Shown here one piece after another: positions 36,266 through 46,876 of a stretch of 64,000 nt of DNA; position 1 is the first letter of the stretch; every line of letters begins with the position of its first letter. The position numbers were made by a program, and so were the translations under genes. Origin of the DNA: Heterohyrax brucei (taxonomy: Eukaryota > Chordata > Mammalia > Hyracoidea > Procaviidae); assembly GCA_028571685.1 (NCBI GenBank), contig CM053143.1, forward strand, positions 9,539,501 to 9,603,500. Reading direction: 5' to 3'. The notes beneath the pieces are model-generated. The model made no database searches. It was not told where the DNA came from and was given only the letters and a program-made list of their open reading frames with translations.

Positions 36266-36355
36266 AGGCCAATAGATTTGCTGAATGCAGGGTTGCCTCA
36301 AATCTTCGGTTAGAAAAAATAATTCAGTATCTATGAAGAGCAATAAAATAAAGTA

Positions 36356-36892
36356 AGCTTGTGTATTTCAAGTTACGGCACATTCTACAATGTAAAGCTG
36401 TAGTTTTAAAGAAAATATCTTAGAATTCAAACTCATAGAAGCCAGGCTGAGCATTTCCTTGCTTGCTGTTGGTATGTCACTGGCTCCTGTATATTGGTTA
36501 AATGAACAAGCTACCACAAAGAGAACACAGATATATTCATTTCCTAACCTCTCTTCTTACCTGTTTTTTACCTGTTGTCCAACTCTTTCCCACAGCTCTC
36601 TTTTTTCTCTGCTTTCCTGAAATTCTTAGTCCCTTTCTACCAAGTTTCAGTTATCTCAACAGAAAGTATGAGGAGAAATAGAAACTGTTAATTCATGACT
36701 AAGAAGTTCCTTCCCATTGATTATGTGTAGGTCCTATTGGAGAGATGCTGGAACTCAAATGAAATAGGTATTTTCCACTGGTCATTATCTCTACTGTCTC
36801 TAGCCATGGACCACAATTAAAGAAACTTCGGTGGGTTTGTCTTACATATCACATCAAATAACACAAATAACTCCAGATTATTAAATCCAGTT
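36356..36892. other. Unassigned sequence
   Basis: No gene or repeat recognised. Confidence 0.4.
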
Positions 36893-36904
36893 GTAAGTCA
36901 ACTA

Positions 36905-36944
36905 GCCAAGTAGCCAAGTGCCATCGAGTCGGATCCGACTCATG
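36905..36944 (-). mobile_element. 40-bp SINE-tail insertion with perfect 12-bp TSD
   Basis: The insert starts gccaagtagccaagtgccat and ends gatccgactcatg. It is bracketed by identical 12-mers gtaagtcaacta at 36893-36904 and 36945-36956. Its sequence is only the terminal part of an antisense AfroSINE-like element, with no tRNA-like head and no poly(A)/T tract. Confidence 0.88.
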
Positions 36945-36956
36945 GTAAGTCAACTA

Positions 36957-37675
36957 ATGCTACCAAAATATATGTTTTTCTCTTTTTTACTTTTGGGAAA
37001 ACATTCACCACGATCATAGCTTCCTAGAAGTAACTGAATTTGATCTACAGCTTTAGTAGACAGTCTGTGCCTTTGTAATGGGGAATTCTTTTTAATTGGC
37101 TAATTTATTTTGTCGTAATACATCATGACAAAGAAGTTCAAGTTTTTCTGTTTAAAAAAAATGTTTTCTGAGGGTTTTCTCTGCTCAGCAAATCTTTCCA
37201 ATGTTTTCCTTCTCTTTTCCACTTTCAGTTGCTGGGTATTTATTTTCTGTGAACCTGCAATCAGTAATATTCCTAGGAAGAAGACCACTGGGTTTTGTAT
37301 TGACTATTTCACATGCAAGGTCTCCTCAAACATTTTTGTCAGGAAAAATATTAAGGTAACATAATTACTGTAAAGACAAGAGACATCAACTATGGGATGT
37401 TTATAAATGACTCACCTATTTTTTTTTTTTTTCACCCTTGAAGGAAAGGGTATTAGCCAGGAAGTTCTAAGAAGGAACATTTACTCTTTTTGCTTTAGAA
37501 ATATCTGAGGATAACTACAGCTTTTCACTTTCTGTGCATATGGCTACAGACAATCGTATGGTGGAAATCAGAAGGGCTGGTATCAGAATGGAAGAGGGCA
37601 GAAAAAGGAAGGAATGCCAAGGGTAACTTTGAAGAGTATCCTGGCTGAATATACAACTATGATGAAATGAGACTA
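36957..37675. other. Unassigned sequence
   Basis: AT-rich with a poly(T) at 37420-37432. Frames at 37100-37364 have no recognisable domain. Confidence 0.4.
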
Positions 37676-37783
37676 TACCCATTGCCTTTGAGTCACTGCT
37701 AACTCATGTCCAAGGAACATCATTCTAACTGTGAATCTTTTGACTAGCAGCTAGAGCAATTAACCACTACACCACCAGGGTTA
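37676..37783 (-). mobile_element. AfroSINE, antisense, partial
   Basis: 'tacccattgcctttgagtca', then 'gactagcagctagagcaatt' and 'aaccactacaccaccagggt'; the middle is shortened. Confidence 0.8.
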
Positions 37784-37802
37784 CCAAGACCAGTATAAAA
37801 GA

Positions 37803-37918
37803 AAAACCAAACCTGTTGCCATTGATTTGGTCCTAATTTATAGAAAGTATGAATGGCAGTACTATGGCTAGCAGTCATAGCACTTAACTGCTTAACTACT
37901 ATGCTATCAGGATTTCTA
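37803..37918 (-). mobile_element. AfroSINE, antisense, internally deleted
   Basis: 'aaacctgttgccattgattt' and 'ggctagcagtcatagcactt' flank a shortened middle, ending 'actactatgctatcaggatt'. It sits 19 bases after another antisense copy. Confidence 0.7.
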
Positions 37919-38293
37919 AGACCAGCACAGGAGACCAGTATAGGAGATGAGTTTAGGAAACAGATAATTTGGGGATATGCATATGATCCTAGTTTCTACC
38001 CGGTTCCAGAAATTCCTCAGCGTGTGGCAGTAAAAAGTAATCTTAATTTTTTTTTTTTTTTACAAAATTGGAATTATTTTCTGCAGACAGTATTACCAAA
38101 CACACTGCTTAAGTTAGTGGTATCCTAAATTTTTCTTTCATTGCAACCTTGATGTCTTATACATTACCAGAAAGTGTTTTAACCAATTGCCCTGACAGTC
38201 ACAGTTGAGGGATCAGTGAGCAGTCTTAGCCAGCATGTGATCTCTATGCACCCTTGGACCTCATCTTAAGAATCTATAGGCATCTCTGTTGTT

Positions 38294-38372
38294 AAAACCC
38301 AAACCCATTGCTGTCAAATCGATTCTGACTCATAGTACACTATATGACAGAGGAGAATTGCCCCATTACTCA
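38294..38372 (-). mobile_element. AfroSINE 3' fragment, antisense
   Basis: 'aaacccaaacccattgctgt', 'cgattctgactcatagtac' and 'ggagaattgccccatta': the right end of an antisense copy. Confidence 0.8.
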
Positions 38373-38499
38373 CGTGGAATTACGCGTTTGGTTTTCCTTT
38401 ACAGTTTGTATGCAAAAAATAGATTCTAATAAACAAAAACAGACTATTCCTTTGATATTCACAAACAATGAAGATTGCTAATGTTATTTACTTTTGTGA

Positions 38500-38645
38500 T
38501 AATGAGACAGATCCTAACTAAATTCTCAAAACAAGCGTATGAAGGTAGGTAATACTGTTATCTCTATTTTACAAGAGTAAACTATGTTCAAGTAAAAGAT
38601 AGAGCCAAGATCTGAATTTTAATCATTTTGACTTCAAAATGATAC
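38500..38645 (-). mobile_element. MIR SINE, antisense
   Basis: 'gtatgaaggtaggtaatact', 'ttatctctattttacaagag' and 'agagccaagatctgaatttt' match the reverse MIR order (…gaggtaggtactattattatccccattttacagatgag…). Confidence 0.75.
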
Positions 38646-38972
38646 AGCTTCTTTTGTACACTGCTCCTTTAGTTGACCTCATGCTGCTATCTTGTCACTG
38701 GTTAGAGCCAGTAGGCCAAAATTAGAAGAAATGTTGGAATGAAATGAGTTGCCCTTTGTTTTACTACCATTTAATTACCGTCCTCCCATTTGTGATCAAT
38801 TATAAATGAACAGAGTTTTACCCAGGTAATTAAATAAAACATGGTGTCAGTAGGGTAATAAGATTTTGTTTTGGTGTTTCTGTTAGCATTGATGCTATTC
38901 TCAGATAAAATGTCATTAAGTGCACTGAGATCATTCTTAATAATCTTATTGAATGAACTCTATCCTACATGT

Positions 38973-39620
38973 TATTGTTAGGTGCTGTCAAGTCAATTCT
39001 GACTCAGAGCGACCATATGCACAACAGAACAAAACACTGTCTAGTCCTGGTCATCATCACTTGAGCCTATTGTTGCAGCCACCATGTCAACCCATCTTAT
39101 TGAAGTGTCTTGTTCTTTTTCACTGATGCTCTACTCTACCAAGCATGCTGTCCTTTCTTCTCCCAGAACTTGTCCTTCCTGATAATAATGTTCAAAATAT
39201 GTGAAACAAAGTTTCATCATTCTAGCTTCTATTGAGCATGCTGGCTGTAAGTCTTCTAAGACAGATTTGTTTGTTCTTTTGGTAGTCCATAGTATATTCA
39301 ATATTCTTCACCAACAGCATAATATAAAGGCATCAATACTTCTTTGATCTTCCTCACTCATTGTCCAGTTTTCACATGCATATAAAGTAATAGAAAACTC
39401 CATGACTTGGGTGAAGTGTACCTTCCTTATTAGAGTGACACTTTTGCTTTTAAACACTTTAAGTAAATCTTTTGCAGCAGATTTGTCCAATCCAATGCCT
39501 CTTCTGATTTCTTAACTGCTGCTTCCGTGGACACTGATTGTGAATCTAAGTAAAACTACATCCTGGACAATTTTAGTCTTTTCTCTCTTTATTATGATGT
39601 TGATTATTGGTCAAATTTGA
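38973..39620 (-). mobile_element. RTE (BovB-like) LINE 3' fragment, antisense
   Basis: Begins with the RTE/SINE-type 3' tail ('tgttattgttaggtgctgtc'), then follows the RTE element at 43642 in order ('gttgcagccaccatgtcaac', 'ctctactctaccaagcatgc', 'ggtagtccatagtatattca', 'cacatgcatataaagtaata'). The minus-strand frame at 39308-39490 encodes part of the RT thumb/connection (LYACENWTMSEEDQRSIDAF). It is 5'-truncated, as is normal for LINEs. Confidence 0.88.
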
Positions 39621-39624
39621 GTAT

Positions 39625-41200
39625 CTGGCATAGTCAGTTCTTGTTTTTTCTAGTCTCTGAGGAGACAGTTTTAGTCTTGGCAAAATTCTTAAAAGTAGCT
39701 AGAAGTAGTTCTCAAAGTTGCTACTCGAAAGGTTGAAGTCAAGGTCTGTAAGTCACTACCTTAGAATAACAGTGCGTGGCACTTTTTTTCAACATTAAAT
39801 TTGTCTAAACTCTACTCTTTACAAAAACAATTTGAGATAACCTATAGAGAAGACACAAAAATATGATACTATGGAAAACAAAGAATTATCAAATCATCTA
39901 TAAGGAAAAGAATGGCGGTAGAGTAAATGATAGGATTAACTCAATCACGTAATTAAACTCTTAAGTTTGCTTCTGAACTTCCTGATCATCAGAACTAAAT
40001 GAAGCAGAAGAAGTCTATTGTTCTTATCTCTGGAGTCACACAATTTAGGATAATGTAATGGAGCATATGCAAATCCTCTTATGAACTTCTTTTCACGTTT
40101 TTCTTGTGCCCGTTTATTCATATTGTGTTTTTTGAGGAGAGGGTAGGAAAGGCAATAAAATTGTTGTATATAGCCTCTATTTTCATAATCTTATATATTC
40201 CTACAATTTATAGTAACAGATACATTAATTTTTATTTTAAAAATAAATTTAATGTATGAAACTACAGGGTTCTGATAAAGTCTTTTGGATCATTAATAGT
40301 GAAAACAAGTAAGTAAATGGTTCAAATATAGGCATATGTAAGATTCCACACATGGTTTATTGAGTAGAATTTGATAAATGGAAAAGTTTTGATCTTCTAT
40401 ATTGTTCTTATGTCTTGGAATCTGGGAAGTCTGCTCTGTCTCTTGAAACAGAAGGTTCAGTTAGAATATGTAAAGACTACTGAGAACTCTTGGAGAATAC
40501 ATAGGATGAAACCACTGAGGCAACTCCACACCAATTGTTTTGTTTTCTTTAAATTATTGACCACATTTTTATTTCCTCTTGGACCAACTAGCCACAAAAT
40601 CAAGCTTCACAGTCACCAAAAAAAAAAGTAAGTATGATTCCGAAAGTGTTTCCACCCTAGAACCAAATACTTCAGTTGGGCACTACAAACAACATGAAAT
40701 ATATTTAGAGACAAAGCCATTCAGCTATTTCCTAAAACTTTCATTTAGTTATGATTTCACTTGACATTGAGTTTTTGCCCATCCAAATTCTAATTCACAT
40801 TTTTGTAAACCTTGAATCATTCAGTGACTTACAGTTTCACAAAATTGAAAATCCAGCACTTCAACAAAATTGTTTTCCAGACTTTCTTGGCACGTGATAT
40901 TTTTTTACATGTAACAACGGTATCCACAACAGTCTTCAGTTTGTATTGCTTTGTAACCCTCCTGAAATTAGAATATATGTCTACTTGCTTTTGATTTTCA
41001 CTCTTGATAATTTCTACAGAGCAAAATAGTACCATTTTATGGTTAATGAAAAACTGACAGGAAACAGGAATCTATGGAAGTATCTGGAAACCACAGGTAT
41101 TCACTAGGGTTCATATGATCAAATAAAGTCAATTAGCTGAAGGAATTCAGTTCAATCTTTTTGCTGCTGAATAGTTTTTATTAAATTCTCTTATATTTTA
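39625..41200. other. Unassigned AT-rich sequence
   Basis: No gene or repeat recognised. Frames at 40371-41035 lack any domain. Confidence 0.4.
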
Positions 41201-42249
41201 AAATAGTGTTTTCAGAAGGGGCAGGGCCAAGATGGTGGACTGAACAAACATCTGCTCAATTCCCTCTGAGAACTAAGGCCTGGAATGACAACTGAATTGA
41301 GTAGCGTGGACTTCTGGGAAGCCCTAAGATCTGGCCTAGGTCTGCCAGATTGAAGTCTGCACCAGTAAAAGGGAACTAGCTCTTTTTAACATGAGGCAGA
41401 AGCATGCTGAGTTCCGCTTCTGCTGACTCACAATTTGGGAGGACTGCAGGTATTGACACTATCTTTGTTTTCAGTGGTGTGGGTGGGAATGGGCATGAGC
41501 ACCAAACTGCAGTGCTTAAGTAAACAACGTATAGTACAAGGAAGATCAGGCCTGGGATGACCACATATTGAGAGCCCAGCTGCTGACTAAGGGCACCACT
41601 GCCCCTCCACCCTCTTGTTTCTGAGTTGCACCACAGATTCTGTTGTTTCACAGCAGGAAGGACAGTTCAGGGGAATGACATCTTCATCAGCTGGGAGGTG
41701 CAGTCACCCACCTGGAGGTCTTAGCTGGGGTTAATTTCTTTGCTGAGAAATAGTGGCTGTCTGTAAAATGCTTCTCCAGCAGAAAATCTGTTTAGGACAC
41801 TGGTGTCCTAGAGCTATAGGTGGGGCCTGGTGGAGGATGACAGAAAAGCCCTAATCCCTCCCTACTTGGAACTGTGTTATAGCATTTGAGCATGGTTTAT
41901 GAGGTGCTTCTGTTGTCAGCTGGAAGGCGGGCCTGCCACACCCAAGGGCCTGACTGACTTCAGCAGCTGTCAGAGAATACCTCCCTTAGAAGTAAAATAC
42001 CTTTTTAAGATAAGATCACCTGGTGAACTGACTGCTGAGAGGCCTGACAGCATCTCTTCCACCCTTTGGTGATCCACATCATAGTGTCAGCTGATGGCCC
42101 CACAGTGAATCAATAAAGTAGGGTGCCATCTTTGCCAGCCAGGAGGCAGAGTCTGTCACCCCAGAGAGTCCACCAAGGGCCAGTCACTAGAGTACATAGA
42201 GATGGCTAGAACTCTGTTTCAACTCCTGTTGAGGTAACTCTAGAGAAAC

Positions 42250-43220
42250 CAAATAGCTTCTAGATGGTGTGAAGGTAGCAATCAATAGCTAAACATTTAA
42301 AGAAGCTGTTCCCCAGTGCTCCATAAAACTCCCAAAGTAAAAAATCAAAAAACTTCCCAAATGAAGAAGTTTTTATGAAACTATTGGAAGTCAAGTACAA
42401 AAGAATTATGTATAGAACCCTATTAGAGATTAAACAAAATGTAGCAGAAGAAAACAAAAAATTATTTGAATTGATACGATATCAATGATGCAACATGAAT
42501 GACCTGAAATCTAGCAGGTCAATAATAAAATTATAGAATTAGATAATGCAACGCAAAGCCAAAAGAGAAGAACTGAGAAAATGGAAGCCAGAGATTGTGA
42601 GCTTGAGGACAGAGCAACTGACACCAGAAATTATGAGGAGAAATCAGAGAAAAGAAATAAGAAAAATGAAGAAGCAATAAAAAGCATGTGGGACTCTATT
42701 TAGAGGAATAATCTACAAATAATTGGAATTCCTGAACAGGGAGGGATAGCTGTAAACACAGTATTTTTGTAGGGTTGCTGACAGAAAACTTCCTTGAAAT
42801 TATGAAAGAGCACAGATATTCAAGACATGTAGCCAATGCAACAAAAATTAGACTCCAGAAGCAAGACACCAAGACATATAATCAAGCTAACTAAAATGAA
42901 ACATAAAGAGAAGCTTTTAAAGAAGTGAGGCTTAAGACAAAGCTAACATACAGAGGCAAGCCCTGTAGGCTTTCATCTGAATTCTCAGCAGGAACGGTGC
43001 GGGCAAGAAGGCAGTAGGATGAGTGGGATGACACATTCAAAGCTGTGAAGGAGAAAAACTTCCAACAAAGAATTATGTATCCTGTAAAATTGTCTCTCAA
43101 ATATGACAGTGAAATTAAGACATTCACATATAATGAGAAGACTCAAGACTTTGTAAAAATAAAACCAAACTATAAGAAATACTGAAAGAAGCTCCTTTCA
43201 TAGAAAAATAAAAACATCGA
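42250..43220 (+). pseudogene. L1 ORF1 remnant
   Basis: The same order of text as 23131-24055 is seen: 'gtacaaaagaattatgtata', 'gaaaaatgaagaagcaataa', 'ggaattcctgaacaggg', and the C-terminal-domain part near 43060-43140 'ttccaacaaagaattatgta' and 'gtgaaattaagacattcac'. There are multiple stops. The antisense frames at 42260-42457 and 42891-43127 are shadows. Confidence 0.75.
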
Positions 43221-43641
43221 CTGTATACTTAAGGAGGCAATTCAGGACACAGTGTCCAGAATCGTACACAGTTAGGGAAGTCACAAGGCTTAATCAAAGC
43301 TGTAATATTAAAAAAAGGGAGCCAATGATCAGCACACAAAAACTATGACAGCATCACACTAAAAAGAGGGATACATTACAGTGGTTATAGCCTTTTCAGA
43401 TGGAAAAGAAATTTTAAAAAAAGTGCAGAAATTAAAGTCTGATTTAAACTTAGAAAAGTAAGGTGGGTTATGGGGTAGCCACAAAATACAATAACAATAC
43501 AACATATCAAAACAAGAAATGTAACACAGTAGTCTCAACAAATACAAAAATAAACACCAAAAAATGAAAAGTCAACCCATAAAGAATGACCCAGAACAGA
43601 ATATTAAGAGCACGTGGAAAACATCAACAACACAAAAATGC

Positions 43642-46600
43642 TATGTTGTTAGGTGCCATTAAGTCTGTTCTGATGAACAGCTTGTGAACAACAGAACAAA
43701 ACATTACCTGGTCTTGTGTCATGTTCACAATCTTTTTTATGCTTAAGCCTGTTGTTGCGGCCTCTATGTCAATCCATCTCGTCAAGGGTCTCTCTCTTTT
43801 TCAGTGACCTTCCACTCTACTGAGCATGATGTCTTTCTCCAGAGACTGATCTTTCCTGACAGCATGTCCAAAGTATGTAAGATGCAGTCTTTCCATCTTT
43901 GTTTCCAAGGAGCACTCTGGTTGTACTTCTTCCAGAAAAGATCCATCTGTTCTTCTGGTGGTCTATTGTACATTCAGCATTCTTCTTCAACACCACAATT
44001 CAAAAGCATCATTTCTTCTTTTGTTTCCTTGTCCAACTCTTGCATGCATATGATGCAATTGAAAATATGATGGTTTGGGTCAGGCGCATTTTAGTCTTCA
44101 AGGTGACATCCTTACTTTTGAATACTTTGAAGATGTCTTTTGCAGCAGAGTTTTCCAGTACAATGTGTCTTTTGATTTCTTGACTGCTGCTTCCAGGGAC
44201 ATTGATTGTGAACCCAAGTAAAGTGAAATCTTTGACATTCTCAATCCTTTTTCCATTTATGATAGTGTTGCTTACTGCTCCAGTTGTGTGGATTTTTGTT
44301 TTCCTCAAGTTGAGGTGCAATCCATACTGAAGGCTGTGGTCCTTGATCTTCATTGGTAAAAGTCTCAAATCTTCTTCATTTCCAGCAAGTAAGGTGGTGT
44401 CATCTGCGTAACACAGGTTGTTAATGAGTCGTCCTCCAATCCTGATGCCTCTTTCTTCTTCCTAAAATCCAGCTTCTTGGATTATTAGCTTGGCATACAG
44501 ATTAAAAAGACATGGTGAAAGGATACAACCCTGACACATGCCTTTCCTGACTTTAAACCAGGCAGTGTCCCCTCGTTCTGTTCACACGACTGGCTCCTGA
44601 TCTATATACAGATTCCTTAAGAGTACAAATTAGGTGTTCTGGAATTCCCATTCTCCACAGTGTTAGCCATAGTTTAGTATGATCCACACAGTTGAATGTT
44701 TTTGTGTAGTTGATGAAACACATGTAAACGTCTTGATGGTATTCTTTGGTTTCAGCCGAGATCCATCTGACATCAGCAATAATATCTCTGGTTCCACATC
44801 CTCTTCTGAACCCAGCTTCAATTTCTGGCAGTTGCTTGTCAATATATTGTTGTAGTCACCTTTGAATGATCTTGAGCAGAATTTCACTTGCATGTTATAT
44901 CAACGATATTGTGTGGCAATTTCCACATTTGGAATGGGCACAAATATGGATCCTTTCAAGTCAGTTGACCCGGTAGCTGTCCTCCAAATTTCTTGGCATA
45001 GACAAGTGAGTACTTCCAGTGCTGCATCTGTTCATTGAAATATCTCAATTGATAGTCCATCAATTCCAGGAGACTTTTTTTTACACCAAGGCCTTCGGTG
45101 TAGCTTTGACTTCTTCCTTTAGTACCATTGGTTCCTGATCATATGCTAACTTTTCAAATGGCTGAACATCGACTAGTTCTTTCTGGTATAATGACTCCGT
45201 GTATTCCTCCCATCTTCTTTTTGATACTCTCTCAGTCATTTAGTAGTTTCCCTGCAGAATCCTCCACTATTGCAACTCAAGGCTTGAATTTTTTTTCAGT
45301 TCTTTCAGCTTGAGAAATGCCGAACGCATTCTACCCCTCTGGTTTTCCATTTCCAGCTCTTTGAACATGTCATTATAATATTTTCTTTTGTCTTTTCGAG
45401 CCACTCTCTGAAATCTTCTGTTTAGGTCTTTTACTCCACCATTCTTTTCTTTTGCTTTAGCTGCTCAATGTCCAAAAGCAAGTTTCAAAGTCTCCTCTGA
45501 CATCCAGTTTGGCCTCTTCTTTCTTTCCTGTCTTTTTAATGACCTCTTGCTCTCTTCATGGATGATACCTTTGATGTCATTTCACGGTTTGTCTGAACTT
45601 TGGTCATTAGTGATCAACACATCAAGTATGTTCTTGAGATGGTCTTTAAGCTCAGGAGGGATATACTCAACATCATACTTTGGCTTTTGTGGACTTGTTC
45701 CAATTTTCTTCAGTTTCAATTTGAACTTGCATGTGAACAATTCATGATCTGTGCCGCAGTCAGCACCTGGTCTTTTTCTGACTGCTGATATGGAGCTTTT
45801 CCACTGTCTTTTTCCACAGATGTAGTCAATTTTGTTCCTGTGTATCCCATCTGGTGAGGTCCATGTGTACCGTCTCTGTGTTGGTTACAAAGGTATTTGC
45901 AATGAAAAAGTCACTAGTCTTGCAAAATTCTATCATGCAATCTCTGGCATTATTTTTATCATCAAGGCTTTGTTTTCCAACTACCAATCCTTCTTTGTTT
46001 ACAACTTTTGCATTCTAGTCACCAGTAATTATCAATGCATCCTGATTGCATGTTTGATCAATTTCAGACTGCAGAAGCTGGTAAAATCTTCAACATCTTC
46101 ATCTTGGGACTTAGCGGTTGGTGTGTAAATTTATAATAGTTGTATTAACTGGTTGTCCTTGTAGGTGTATGGATATCATTTTATCACTGACAGCATTGTA
46201 CTTCAGGACAGAGCTTGAAATGTTCTTTTTGATGATGAATGCAACACCATTCCTCTTCAAATTTTCACTCCCAGTGCAGTAGACCATATGATTGTTGGAT
46301 TCAAAATGGCTGAAACTGATCCATTTCAGCTCACTACTGCCTAGGATGTCAATGTTTATGTGTTTAATTTCATTTTTGACAATTTACAGTTTTCTTAGAT
46401 TAATATTTCATATGTTCCATGTTCTGATTTTTAGTGGATGTTTGCAGCTGTTTCTCCTCATTTTGAGTCATGCAACATCAGCCAGTGAAGATCCCAGAGG
46501 CCTTACTTCAACCACATCATTAAAATCAACTCTAGTTTGAAAAGGAAGCTCTTCCCCAGTCATCTTCCAAGTGCTTTCCAAGCCTGGGGGCTCAGTTTCT

Positions 46601-46858
46601 GACATGGTAGCTGACAATGATTGGCTGCTGTTCGTAAGGTTTTCCCTGGCTAACTCCTTTCAGGAGTAGGCTGCCAGGTCCTTCTTCCTAATCTGTCTTA
46701 GTCTGGAAGCTTGACTGAAACTTATCTACCATGTTTGACCCCACTGATATCTAAATACCAGTGGCATGGCTTCCAGCATCACAGCAACAAGCAAGCCTCC
46801 ACTGACAGACAAGTAGAGGCTGCTCACTTCCTCCTTACCTGATGGTAACACACACACA
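43642..46858 (-). mobile_element. Near-complete RTE (BovB-like) LINE inserted in L1
   Basis: Its 3' tail (tatgttgttaggtgccatta) is at the left and its 5' end near 46858. The element is about 3.2 kb, the usual length of BovB/RTE. The target duplication cacaaaaatgc (43631-43641) recurs with one extra A at 46859-46870, and L1 resumes on both sides. The minus-strand text reads through RT (44009-45000) to an apurinic-type endonuclease (about 45800-46500). Being nearly full length is uncommon among RTE copies, most of which are 5'-truncated. It is younger than its host L1. Confidence 0.9.
44009..46560 (-). pseudogene. RTE ORF remnant (endonuclease and reverse transcriptase)
   Basis: The minus-strand frame at 44009-44368 contains LNLRKTKIHTTGAV, DFTLLGFTINVPGSS, EIKRHIVLE and SIASYACKSWTRKQKKK. 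This is the BovB/RTE reverse transcriptase downstream of its active site (family: ...TKIM..., FLGSKI..., Y..ESWT...). Further upstream, RT palm (44380-45100) and endonuclease (about 45800-46500) pieces are recognisable from nucleotide order but broken by stops and shifts. RTE elements encode one polyprotein with endonuclease and RT; this copy is not functional. Confidence 0.8.
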
Positions 46859-46862
46859 CACA
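46847..46862. repeat. (CA)n microsatellite at the RTE/L1 junction
   Basis: About seven CA units directly before caaaaaatgc. They blur the exact right edge of the RTE and its target duplication. Confidence 0.8.
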
Positions 46863-46876
46863 AAAAATGCATCAAA

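Larger units (their letters stand above)
32419..36355 (-). mobile_element. Tigger1-like DNA transposon with four nested insertions
   Basis: The left terminus is CAGGCATACC after a TA (32417-32418), the Tigger/pogo terminal inverted repeat. The right terminus near 36355 is decayed (gcaataaaataaagtaagc). Pieces 32419-32710, 33153-33433, 33897-34235, 34552-35795 and 36266-36355 read continuously along Tigger1, about 2.2 kb in total against about 2.4 kb for the family. About 180 bases of Tigger are missing at the first LTR. Inserted are three LTRs of one family and a twin-primed L1. The order of text shows the transposase strand is minus. Confidence 0.88.
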
